Source: RGIG1918 sp045536045 (GTDB lineage Bacteria > Cyanobacteriota > Vampirovibrionia > Gastranaerophilales > Gastranaerophilaceae). Taken from it: a DNA stretch of 40,906 nucleotides. This document shows, one piece after another, positions 16,910 to 24,043 of this stretch. Position 1 is the stretch's first letter. Each line of letters starts with the position of its first letter. Location of the stretch: NCBI GenBank assembly GCA_045536045.1, contig JAZSMU010000070.1, positions 1 through 40,906 on the forward strand, in the 5' to 3' direction. The notes below the pieces were generated by a model. It made no database searches. It was not told the DNA's origin and saw only the letters and a program-made list of their open reading frames with translations. A program made the position numbers and the translations under genes.

Positions 16910-16931
16910 CTTGTTTAAAATTTTAAACAAG
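16910..16931. promoter_or_regulatory. perfect 22-bp palindrome overlapping a ribosome site
   Basis: Two inverted copies of CTTGTTTAAAA meet head to head with no spacer. The palindrome overlaps the AAG of the AAGGAG ribosome site of the gene at 16592-16900 and lies at the predicted transcription start. It could be an operator or an RNA hairpin hiding the ribosome site. Confidence 0.65.
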
Positions 16932-16938
16932 CGAAAAA

Positions 16939-16944
16939 ATTATA
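16939..16944 (-). promoter_or_regulatory. -10 box of the unknown gene at 16592-16900
   Basis: The minus strand reads TATAAT. A TTGCCA lies 14 bp upstream, which is short for a -35. Transcription would begin at about 16932, at the edge of the palindrome. Confidence 0.45.
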
Positions 16945-16968
16945 AAAATGCCGGAAATGGCAATTTTT
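16944..16968 (-). terminator. weak hairpin after the thymidylate-kinase-like gene
   Basis: AAAAATTGCC and GGCATTTTT pair with one bulged base around a 6-nt loop, followed by a T-rich stretch on the minus strand. Only three G-C pairs, so it is a poor terminator at best. Confidence 0.35.
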
Positions 16969-16989
16969 AGACTATACTTTTAGGCAAAA

Positions 16990-17646
16990 TTATTTTTCAG
17001 TTAAAAGTTTTTTAACTTCTTTTTTAATTTTTTTGCAAATTTCTTCTTTAGTTTCTGTGGCATCTAGAGTAATGAAATTGTATTCTTCAGCCAATTTATC
17101 ATACTCAGACAAACATTTTGTTTGATAAATTTCAAAACTGTTATAAATATCGCTAGATAGCCCAATATCTCTTCCAGATTCAAAATAATCTAGCCCGTCT
17201 GTTCCAATCATTCTTTTTAAGAGCTTATCAACAGGCATTTTAAGGTAAACAACCAAATCTGGTTCAGGAGAATAGTTATAGAGATTTTTTACCCATTCAA
17301 TATCATGCCCTCTTATGCTATCTCTAACAAAAGCTGTGTAAATATATCTATCTAAAAGAACAACAAAACCTGCCTTTAGGGCCGGGATGATAACATTTTC
17401 AAGTCTATCTGCATAATCTGCAGCATAAAGCAAACTAAATGTTGTTGCATTTAAAAGATTGTGGTCTTTTGCTTGGTTAATAACATCAGAAATTAACCTG
17501 CTTGTTTTCCATTCAGACACAATGCAACCATAGCCTTGATTTTGAACATATTTATCAAGCATTTTAACTTGTGTGCTTTTTCCTGCACCGTCTGTTCCTT
17601 CAATAACTACCAAGAGTCCGTCGTAGCCGTGTTTTTTGCTTTTCAT
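16990..17646 (-). CDS. tmk: thymidylate kinase-like P-loop kinase
   Basis: 218 residues. The P-loop GTDGAGKST at 17-25, LYAADYADR, and the DRY motif (LLDRYIYTAFVRD) fit the thymidylate kinase family, which phosphorylates dTMP to dTDP. The segment after DRY differs from the classical SSxAYQG, and the lid lacks a clear Arg-rich stretch (GTDGLDYFESGRD instead). Substrate identity is therefore less certain than usual. It starts 8 bases after serS and is probably co-transcribed. The symbol is by family; a second, classical tmk elsewhere is possible. Confidence 0.75.
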   Translation of the reverse strand: MKSKKHGYDGLLVVIEGTDGAGKSTQVKMLDKYVQNQGYGCIVSEWKTSRLISDVINQAKDHNLLNATTFSLLYAADYADRLENVIIPALKAGFVVLLDRYIYTAFVRDSIRGHDIEWVKNLYNYSPEPDLVVYLKMPVDKLLKRMIGTDGLDYFESGRDIGLSSDIYNSFEIYQTKCLSEYDKLAEEYNFITLDATETKEEICKKIKKEVKKLLTEK

Positions 17647-17654
17647 TTTAATCC

Positions 17655-18917
17655 TTAAATTTTATCAAAGCCTGTGTATTTTCTTAAAACTTCAGGGATA
17701 ATAATGTCGCCATTTTCTGTTTGGAAGTTTTCTAAAATTGCTGCAAAAGTTCTTCCAACAGCAAGCCCTGAACCATTTAGAGTGTGAACAAATTCAACCT
17801 TGCCTTCTTTTGTTCTGTATTTGATATTTGCTCTTCTAGCTTGGAAATCTCCAAAGTTTGAGCAAGATGAAATTTCTTTATATGCATTATAAGATGGCAT
17901 CCAAACTTCTAAGTCGTAGCATTTTTTAGCACTGAAGCCAATGTCGCCTGTGCATAATTCAACTCTTCTGAATGGAAGACCCAATAAGCTCAATGCTCTT
18001 TCTGCGTTTTGAGTAAGTTTTTCGTGTTCTTCTTTGCTATCTTCAGGTTTTGTAAGTTTTACAAGCTCAACTTTGTTGAATTGGTGTTGGCGAATTAAGC
18101 CTCTTGTGTCTTTCCCAGCAGAACCAGCCTCTCTTCTAAAACATGGTGTGTATGCTGTCATATATTTTGGTAGGTCATCTTCAGATAAAATTTCATTTTG
18201 ATAAATGTTAGTAACAGGAACTTCTGCTGTTGGAATTAAGTATAAATCTTCTTCTTCGCATTTATACATATCTTCTTTAAATTTTGGAAGTTGTCCTGTG
18301 CCTTTCATAGCATCAGAATTAACCAAAACAGGAGGTAAAATTTCTTCATAGCCGTGCTCTTGAGTGTGTAAATCTAGGTAAAAGTTGATAATTGCACGTT
18401 CTAATCTAGCGCCTTTGCCTCTGTATAGTGAAAATCTTGATTGAGATAATTTAACACCTCTTTCAAAATCTACTAAGTCTTTTTCAACTGCAATATCCCA
18501 ATGTGCTTTTTGTTCAAAATTTGGGTGTGGAACTTCGCCATATGTTGCTATAACTGGGTTTGCTGAATCGTCTTGACCAATTGGAGTTGTTTCGTCTGGA
18601 GTGTTTGGAATAAACATAAGCATTTCTTTTTGAGTTTCATTAAGCTCAACTTCACGTGCTTCATATTCTTTAATTTTGTCCCCTAATTCTCTTGTTTTAG
18701 CTTGAATTTCGTCTGTGTTTTCGCCATTTTTTTTCATCAAGCCAATTTTTTGAGAAATATTTTTTCTTTCAGCCCTTAATTGGTCTGCTTCATATTGAAT
18801 TTTTCTTCTTTCTTCGTCAATTTCTAAAACCTTATCAATTGATAAGTCTGGGTTTCTTCTTTTTAAAAGTTCGTTAATTTTTTCTGGATTTTCTCTAATA
18901 ACTTTGATATCTAACAT
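17655..18917 (-). CDS. serS: seryl-tRNA synthetase
   Basis: 420 residues, standard. The N-terminal long antiparallel coiled-coil (about 30-100) grips the tRNA-Ser arm. The class II core has motif 2 FRREAGSAGKDTRGLIRQHQF and motif 3 GSGLAVGRTFAAILENFQ. GAGGA precedes the ATG by 7 nt. A near-consensus promoter lies in the 58-base gap behind the pseudouridine synthase gene, so serS and the following kinase can be transcribed apart from the min operon. Confidence 0.98.
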   Translation of the reverse strand: MLDIKVIRENPEKINELLKRRNPDLSIDKVLEIDEERRKIQYEADQLRAERKNISQKIGLMKKNGENTDEIQAKTRELGDKIKEYEAREVELNETQKEMLMFIPNTPDETTPIGQDDSANPVIATYGEVPHPNFEQKAHWDIAVEKDLVDFERGVKLSQSRFSLYRGKGARLERAIINFYLDLHTQEHGYEEILPPVLVNSDAMKGTGQLPKFKEDMYKCEEEDLYLIPTAEVPVTNIYQNEILSEDDLPKYMTAYTPCFRREAGSAGKDTRGLIRQHQFNKVELVKLTKPEDSKEEHEKLTQNAERALSLLGLPFRRVELCTGDIGFSAKKCYDLEVWMPSYNAYKEISSCSNFGDFQARRANIKYRTKEGKVEFVHTLNGSGLAVGRTFAAILENFQTENGDIIIPEVLRKYTGFDKI

Positions 18918-18944
18918 CTCTAATTCCTCATATTTGTTATGTTA

Positions 18945-18973
18945 ATTATACGGCTAGGGCAATTTATCGTCAA
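18945..18973 (-). promoter_or_regulatory. strong sigma70-type promoter of serS
   Basis: On the minus strand TTGACG and TATAAT are spaced by exactly 17 bp, 10-11 of 12 consensus bases. It begins 2 bases after the preceding stop codon and predicts a leader of about 20 nt. Confidence 0.75.
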
Positions 18974-18975
18974 AT

Positions 18976-19701
18976 TTAGCCCATTTTTTTAATTTTTTCT
19001 ATGTAATCTTTAAGCTGTTTAATTTGCTTTGGTTTAATTACCTTAACTTCGCCTTTTTTAAGCCCTGAAATATTTATTATTGCGTGTTTTGTTCTTTTAA
19101 GTGATTTAACTTTGAATCCGAAATGCTCAAACATTTTTCTAATTTGACGATTTAAACCTTGATATAGCGTGATTTCTAGAGTTGTTAAAGTTTTTGTTTT
19201 TTCTAAAATTTCGCTATCGCAGTATGCAAGTTTGCCATCAATTTTAATGCCTTTTGCAAACGCTTCAAGATGTTCAATTTTAATATCGCCATCCGTTGTA
19301 ACTCTGTATAATTTTGGAATTTTAATTGATGGGTGTGCAAGCTCATTTATAAGGTCGCCGTCATTTGTTAAAATTATAAGCCCAAAGCTGTCTTTATCTA
19401 GTCTTCCAACAGGCTTTAGATGAGAAAATTCTTTTGGAATAATATCATAAATTGTTTTTCTGCCTTTTTCGTCAGATTTTGTTGTTATGTAGCCTGTTGG
19501 TTTGTAAAATCTTGCATATTCATAGTTTTTAGGTGGTGTTAAAAGTTTTCCATTAACTTTAACTTTATCTCTTTTGCGAACTTCCCAGCCTAGTTGAGTA
19601 ATAACTACATCATTCACAGACACAAAACCCCCTAAAATAAGCTCATCTGCTTTTCTTCGGGAGTAATTTGTGCAACTTGCTATGTATTTATTAATTCTCA
19701 T
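18976..19701 (-). CDS. RsuA/RluB-family pseudouridine synthase
   Basis: 241 residues. The N-terminal S4 RNA-binding domain (about 1-55) reads MRINKYIASCTNYSRRKADELI. The catalytic core has RFYKPTGYITT, GRLDKDSFGLIILTNDGDL (catalytic Asp in GRLDxxSxGL) and QGLNRQIRKMF. These are the hallmarks of the RsuA/RluB/RluE/RluF branch, which isomerises a uridine in rRNA. S4 plus length favours RluB, modifying 23S rRNA, but the exact target is not decided. It follows apt by 11 bases in the same unit. The last 30 residues are Lys-rich. Confidence 0.9.
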   Translation of the reverse strand: MRINKYIASCTNYSRRKADELILGGFVSVNDVVITQLGWEVRKRDKVKVNGKLLTPPKNYEYARFYKPTGYITTKSDEKGRKTIYDIIPKEFSHLKPVGRLDKDSFGLIILTNDGDLINELAHPSIKIPKLYRVTTDGDIKIEHLEAFAKGIKIDGKLAYCDSEILEKTKTLTTLEITLYQGLNRQIRKMFEHFGFKVKSLKRTKHAIINISGLKKGEVKVIKPKQIKQLKDYIEKIKKMG

Positions 19702-19712
19702 TTTTAACTCAG

Positions 19713-20225
19713 TTAATATTTAACCATTGTTTCAATTTTAATATCTTTTGGAAGTTTGTCTTTGCCGTTTAAATCTTCTAATTCAATCATAAAACCAGCA
19801 CCAACAACTTTTCCAACAGAATTTATAAGTTCAATTGCAGCAGCAGCTGTGCCACCTGTTGCAAGCAAATCGTCCATTAAAAGAACTCTTTTGCCTTTCT
19901 CAATTGCGTCTTTATGCATTTCTATTTTGTCTTTGCCGTATTCTAAGTCATATTCAACGCTAATTGTTTCTGCTGGAAGTTTTCCTGGTTTTCTGATTGG
20001 AATAAAACCACAGCCTAATTTATATGCAACAGGCATACCAAAGATAAAACCACGACTTTCAGGACCAGCTACATAGTCAATTTTTTCGTCTTTAAATTTT
20101 TCGTAAAAGAAATCAATAATTTCTTTCATAGCTTCTGGGTCTTTAATTGCAGTTGTAATATCCCTAAATATTATTCCTTCAACAGGAAAATCTTTTATAC
20201 TTCTAATTTTGCTTTTAATATCCAT
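19713..20225 (-). CDS. apt: adenine phosphoribosyltransferase
   Basis: 170 residues, standard. It recycles adenine to AMP using PRPP. The substrate-side motif AGPESRGFIFG and the PRPP-binding motif VLLMDDLLATGGTAAA are intact. The ATG follows the minE stop with no gap, and the ribosome site lies within the end of minE, so it is translated with the min genes. A co-located apt is not a normal part of a min operon and may simply be carried along. Confidence 0.97.
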   Translation of the reverse strand: MDIKSKIRSIKDFPVEGIIFRDITTAIKDPEAMKEIIDFFYEKFKDEKIDYVAGPESRGFIFGMPVAYKLGCGFIPIRKPGKLPAETISVEYDLEYGKDKIEMHKDAIEKGKRVLLMDDLLATGGTAAAAIELINSVGKVVGAGFMIELEDLNGKDKLPKDIKIETMVKY

Positions 20226-20897
20226 CTATTCTTCTTCCTTTTTTGCTTTTTTAGAAGTTTTTTCTTTTTTTACTTCTTCTACTTCTTCTTGTTTTTCTTC
20301 AGCTAGAGTTTCTTCAACTTCCTCAGTTTCAACTTCTTCGTTTTCTTCTTCAATTTCTTCAGAATTGGATTCTTCTTCAGAAGTTTCAGCTGCTTCAGCT
20401 TCACTAACTTCAGACTCTTCTTCAGAAGTTTCATTTTCGTTTTCTTCAACTTCTTCAGATTCTTCGTTTTCCTCAGCCTCTTCTTGTGCTTTTTCACTCA
20501 TAGCTTTTGCTTTTTCTTCAATTAAGTCTTCAAGCTCAAGAACCATTTTTATTGCTCTTTGTTGGGTGTCTTCTTCTTTTTTCTTAATGATTTCATCAAC
20601 TTCTTCGTCTGTGTGAGCACGAACAACAGGAATTGAAAGATTTAAAATTGTTGTGTTATCACCAGCATCAAGTTGCAAATCAAAGTTTTCTTCATCTATA
20701 TCCATATACTTTGCAATACATTCTAGCATTTCTTCTTTCATCATTTGTAATGACCTTTCAGAAAAACCAGCTCTGTCTTGCATAAGGATAGTTTTAAGTC
20801 TATTAACTGCAACACCCTTGTTTGGGTCAATTGTTGTTGGTTGAGCAAATAGGCTCATAACTTTGTTATAAAGTTCTGTGAAAATATTATCTCTCAT
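20226..20897 (-). CDS. minE: cell division topological specificity factor MinE with long acidic tail
   Basis: 223 residues against a usual 80-100. The first 95 or so are a full MinE: an N-terminal amphipathic stretch (IFTELYNKVMSLF), then AVNRLKTILMQDR and EMLECIAKYMDIDEENFDLQL, the MinD-contact and dimer parts. From about residue 105 the protein becomes Glu-rich (EEESE, EEIEEE) and ends with KEKTSKKAKKEEE. MinE releases MinD from the membrane and drives oscillation. The start at 20897 has GAGGAG 9 nt upstream; an ATG three codons earlier lies too close to that site. Part of the tail shares a 34-base block with the minC linker. Confidence 0.92.
   Translation of the reverse strand: MRDNIFTELYNKVMSLFAQPTTIDPNKGVAVNRLKTILMQDRAGFSERSLQMMKEEMLECIAKYMDIDEENFDLQLDAGDNTTILNLSIPVVRAHTDEEVDEIIKKKEEDTQQRAIKMVLELEDLIEEKAKAMSEKAQEEAEENEESEEVEENENETSEEESEVSEAEAAETSEEESNSEEIEEENEEVETEEVEETLAEEKQEEVEEVKKEKTSKKAKKEEE
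20282..20315. repeat. 34-bp block shared with minC (copy in minE)
   Basis: This stretch matches 22898-22931 in minC at 32 of 34 bases and encodes ETL-A/V-EEKQEE in the same frame in both genes. Confidence 0.7.
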
Positions 20898-20912
20898 TTT
20901 GCCCATCTCCTC

Positions 20913-22052
20913 TTAAGCTTTTTTACTGAATAATTTTTTGATTTTGCCCATTAAACCTTTTGGTTGGTCTAAATCAAGGAGTGGAACATCTTCTCCCATA
21001 AGTCTTCTAGCCACATTTGTATAAGCTTGACCTGCAAGAGATTTTTCGTCATTAACAATAGGTTCACCTTTGTTTGTTGAAGTGATAATGCCTGTGTCTT
21101 CTGGAATAACACCCATAAGCTCTGCTGATAGAACAGATAAAACATCATCAACACTCATCATTTCGTTGTTTTTAATCATTTTTGGGCGAACTCTGTTAAC
21201 AAGAACTCTATATTTATCAATTCCTTCTTTGCTGTTTAAAAGACCGATAATTCTGTCTGCGTCTCTAACGGCACTCATTTCAGGAGTTGTTACAACAATT
21301 GCTTCTGAAGCACCAGCAACAGCATTTTGGAAACCTTGTTCAATACCTGCTGGGCAGTCTATCAAGATATAATCGTAATCTTTTTTAAGCTCTTTGCAAA
21401 TGCTTTTTAATTGGTCTGAAGATAGTGCAGATTTATCTCTTGTTTGAGCTGCTGCTAGCAAGCAAAGGCTTGGGTTTTTCTTATCTTTAACAAGTGCTTG
21501 TTTTAGTTTGCATCTTTTTTCTACAACATCAACAATTGTGTAAACAATTCTATTTTCAAGACCTAGCAATAAATCTAGGTTTCTTAAGCCTATGTCTGTG
21601 TCAATAACGGCAACTTTGTTTCCAGCTTTTGCAAGTGCTGTTCCAATGTTTGCAGAAGTTGTTGTTTTGCCAACACCACCTTTACCAGATGTTATAACAA
21701 TAACTTTCCCCTTGCCTTCTTCCTCTTCTTCAGCTTCTTCGGCTTCTTCTTTTTTAGCCTTTTTAGCTTTTTTCTTTGGTTTTTCTTGCACTTCTTCTTT
21801 TGCTTCTTCTACTTCTTTAACTTCAGTAGTTTCTTCTTTTTCTTCTTCGCATTCGCAAGTGCATTCTTCGCCATCTTGGCAACCACAAGTGCAAGTTTCA
21901 TCGCAAGAGTGTTCTTCTTCTTGTTGACATTCGCCACCACAAGTGCATTCTAAACCTTCGTTGCAACCACAAGTGCAATTTTCGTCGCAATCACAAGTTT
22001 TTTCAACAGGTGTATTTTCTTCTTTAATTTCATTGTTTTCAATGTTTTCCAT
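20913..22052 (-). CDS. minD: MinD ATPase with a Cys-rich, charged N-terminal extension
   Basis: 379 residues from the ATG at 22052 (AAGGA 9 nt upstream; an ATG at 22061 abuts the ribosome site). The C-terminal 264 residues are a complete MinD. The deviant Walker A GKGGVGKTT is at 123-131 and DTDIGLRNLDLLLG follows. LIDCPAGIE and a membrane-binding amphipathic end (GLMGKIKKLFSKKA) are also present. Ahead of it lie two cysteine repeats (about residues 20-68, 15 Cys) and a Glu/Lys stretch (about 70-115). MinD recruits MinC to the membrane to keep division at mid-cell. Such an N-terminal extension is not part of the normal MinD fold. minC lies 12 bases upstream and minE follows. Confidence 0.93.
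   Translation of the reverse strand: MENIENNEIKEENTPVEKTCDCDENCTCGCNEGLECTCGGECQQEEEHSCDETCTCGCQDGEECTCECEEEKEETTEVKEVEEAKEEVQEKPKKKAKKAKKEEAEEAEEEEEGKGKVIVITSGKGGVGKTTTSANIGTALAKAGNKVAVIDTDIGLRNLDLLLGLENRIVYTIVDVVEKRCKLKQALVKDKKNPSLCLLAAAQTRDKSALSSDQLKSICKELKKDYDYILIDCPAGIEQGFQNAVAGASEAIVVTTPEMSAVRDADRIIGLLNSKEGIDKYRVLVNRVRPKMIKNNEMMSVDDVLSVLSAELMGVIPEDTGIITSTNKGEPIVNDEKSLAGQAYTNVARRLMGEDVPLLDLDQPKGLMGKIKKLFSKKA
21849..21905 (-). repeat. second Cys-rich repeat unit in minD
   Basis: It encodes CDETCTCGCQDGEECTCEC, seven cysteines in 19 residues, matching the first unit in spacing. The two units share much DNA identity, indicating an internal tandem duplication. Confidence 0.8.
21927..21989 (-). 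repeat. first Cys-rich repeat unit in minD
   Basis: It encodes a 21-residue unit beginning CDENCTCGC and ending ECTCGGEC. Alternating Cys-x-Cys spacing resembles metallothioneins and other metal-cluster peptides. Confidence 0.8.
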
Positions 22053-22064
22053 ATTTCCCATTCC

Positions 22065-23243
22065 TTAATTCATTTTATATAACACGATACCATCTTCGGT
22101 GAGTCTTGCTTCTTCAGGTGTAAATTCGGCAGACCTAATTATGTATGGCAAGTTGCTTCCATCTGGGCGTCTTGAATAAACATCTGCAATTCTAAGTTGA
22201 ACAGCGTTCATTTTAAGAGCTCTAATTTTAGCACTTTTATCGCCTTTTATACCTGCATGAGCAACGCAACCTAGAACACCCCAAACTGTAATGTCGCCTG
22301 TTGCTTTAATTTCTGCACCAGGGTGGCAATCGCCAATAATTACAATGTGTCCGTTGTATTCTAAAACTTGCCCACTTCTAAGTGTTTGGGTAACATAAAT
22401 TGTTTGAGTTGAAGTTGCAACAATAGGTTCATTTGTTGGAGCTTCGTAGAAGTTGTATTCTTCGCCTTCGTGCTCAGATGGAGCTTTTGTGTAGGCTTTC
22501 ATTTCCTCTTCGTCATCTTCCCCTTTGTCTGTTTCTTCAATTTCTTCAACAATTTCTTCTTTAACTTCTTCTTTGACTTCTTCAATTGTATTTGTTTGAT
22601 AGATATAGTCTAAAGTTTTATTTTCTGTCTGGCTTTCTTTAGCGTTTTCAAGCCCTAGCATTGCAGACCTCATAATTGTTCCTTCAACATCAATGTCTTC
22701 AGGTAGGGCATTATTAACTTCTGGCATTTCTTCTTCTAGTGGTGCTGAAAATTCTGGAGCTTTGTAAAAATCTTCTTTAACTTCTTCTTTTTCTTCAATT
22801 GGACGATAATTTTCAGAAGAAAAATCATAGTGAGTTGTTTCTTCATGTTTTTCTTCAACTTTTGAAGTTTCTTCAGCTATTGGAGTTTCTACAATAGCTT
22901 CTTCTTGTTTTTCTTCAACCAGAGTTTCTTCGGCTTTTGGCGCTTGATATTCTTCAAATTCGCCATTTGGACCAAAATATAAACATTTAATTTCAATGCT
23001 TTCGCAAACTGCTTTCATTTCTCGTGATGAAGTTTCAATAACATTTAATTCTGAGCCATAGCTTGAAATTAAGCTTTTAATACTTAAAAGTTGTGATTGG
23101 TTTAAAACCATATCATTAAATTTGAGGTTAATCTTTTTTTCTTTGGCGTTTGGAAGTTCAAGTGCAAGTGAAACATTTGTGATTATTTCGCTTGAAGTAA
23201 AACACCCAGTAAGATCAACGTTAAAAACACTGTTTTCGTACAT
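22065..23243 (-). CDS. minC: septum site-determining protein MinC with a long acidic linker
   Basis: 392 residues, against about 220-270 normally. Residues 1-95 resemble the MinC N-domain that antagonises FtsZ. Residues 281-392 are a clear MinC C-domain (beta-helix) with GQVLEYNGHIVIIGD, GAEIKATGDITVWGVLGCVAHAG and a MinD-contact surface near DVYSRRPDG. Between them lies a 185-residue Glu/Val/Thr-rich linker, likely disordered. The ATG at 23243 has AGG only 3 nt upstream. It follows fliH by 80 bases and is followed by minD. A weak promoter with a 14-bp palindrome may lie in that gap. Confidence 0.93.
   Translation of the reverse strand: MYENSVFNVDLTGCFTSSEIITNVSLALELPNAKEKKINLKFNDMVLNQSQLLSIKSLISSYGSELNVIETSSREMKAVCESIEIKCLYFGPNGEFEEYQAPKAEETLVEEKQEEAIVETPIAEETSKVEEKHEETTHYDFSSENYRPIEEKEEVKEDFYKAPEFSAPLEEEMPEVNNALPEDIDVEGTIMRSAMLGLENAKESQTENKTLDYIYQTNTIEEVKEEVKEEIVEEIEETDKGEDDEEEMKAYTKAPSEHEGEEYNFYEAPTNEPIVATSTQTIYVTQTLRSGQVLEYNGHIVIIGDCHPGAEIKATGDITVWGVLGCVAHAGIKGDKSAKIRALKMNAVQLRIADVYSRRPDGSNLPYIIRSAEFTPEEARLTEDGIVLYKMN
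22898..22931. repeat. 34-bp block shared with minE (copy in minC)
   Basis: It differs from 20282-20315 at only two bases. Both copies lie in low-complexity acidic coding regions read in the same frame. Confidence 0.7.
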
Positions 23244-23294
23244 ATACCTACCAAAATAACTACAACTTCAAGAATATAATAAAAAATATTCAAT

Positions 23295-23308
23295 TACAAT
23301 TAATTGTA
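23295..23308. promoter_or_regulatory. 14-bp perfect palindrome upstream of minC
   Basis: TACAATTAATTGTA lies in the 80-base gap between fliH and minC and overlaps a possible minus-strand -35 (TTGTAA, 17 bp before TATTCT). It may be an operator or an AT-rich coincidence. Confidence 0.35.
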
Positions 23309-23323
23309 TAAAAACTTTACAAG

Positions 23324-24043
23324 CTAAATATTAATGGTTTTGAACGCATTTTGAACGAGTTCTAATTGAGTTGAAAAACTTGCGTCAATTATGCCGTTAT
23401 TTGCAGTAACTTTGCAGCTTCCGCGTTCAATATTGTCATCTTGAATTACTATAATTTTTGCTTCTGAATTTTTTGTTGATAAAATTTCTGGCATAAATTC
23501 TCTGAAAGATGTTACATCTAGTGGATTTAGAGCAACCGTAATTTTTTGTTCTCCAGCTTCTAATTCATCAAACACACCAGAAACAACGCTTTTTAGGACA
23601 TCATCTCCTAGAGAAACTTCTTTGTTTATAATTTTTTTAGCGACTTCAATTGATAAATCCAAAATATCGTTTGAAATTTCGTCGTTAATTTCTTTTTTAT
23701 AGTCTAAAAATTCGCAAATGGCTTCTTTTAGTTGTTGAACATCTTCAACTGCCTCTTGCATTCCAGCCTTATAGCCTTCTTTTGAAGCAAGTAGTTTAAT
23801 ATTTTCTGCTTCTTCTTGAGCACGAGAAACTAAAGACCTTTCGTCAATTCTTCTGTAACCTCTTCTTCTGTCGCCTTTTCTTCTTTCTAGTCTTTCTTTA
23901 AATTGAATGTTTGAAAAATCAAGGTTGTCAAAATTTTCAACTTCTTTTGCAACTTTTTTCTGGTCAGATGTTTGTTTTATAACCGACTTATTTTCTATGC
24001 GCGTTTCTTGCTCTTGTTCTTGATTTTTCTTTTTAATTATCAT
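23324..24043 (-). CDS. fliH: flagellar assembly protein FliH-like
   Basis: 239 residues. A charged, flexible N-terminus (1-75) includes a striking Arg-rich stretch RRKGDRRRGYRR. A long helix (about 75-135, EEAENIKLLASKEGYKAGMQEA) and a C-terminal domain with IAKKII-type and GSCKVTANNGIIDASF segments follow. This order matches FliH/YscL, the stator-like regulator of the FliI export ATPase. Its ATG overlaps the previous stop (ATGA). No fliI follows; the next gene is minC. Assignment rests on domain pattern and location. Confidence 0.82.
   Translation of the reverse strand: MIIKKKNQEQEQETRIENKSVIKQTSDQKKVAKEVENFDNLDFSNIQFKERLERRKGDRRRGYRRIDERSLVSRAQEEAENIKLLASKEGYKAGMQEAVEDVQQLKEAICEFLDYKKEINDEISNDILDLSIEVAKKIINKEVSLGDDVLKSVVSGVFDELEAGEQKITVALNPLDVTSFREFMPEILSTKNSEAKIIVIQDDNIERGSCKVTANNGIIDASFSTQLELVQNAFKTINI

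Noticed and set aside
20209..20616. Plus-strand open frame rich in Ser and Phe
   Set aside because: It is the antisense shadow of the Glu/Lys-rich minE tail; the TTC repeats come from GAA codons on the other strand.
21592..21927. Plus-strand Ser-rich open frame over minD
   Set aside because: Antisense shadow of the minD acidic and Cys-rich coding region, with no ribosome site.
20226..22800. Repetitive CTTCTTC-type DNA that resembles a repeat array or CRISPR
   Set aside because: It has no regular spacer structure; the repetition follows from Glu and Lys codons in low-complexity tails.
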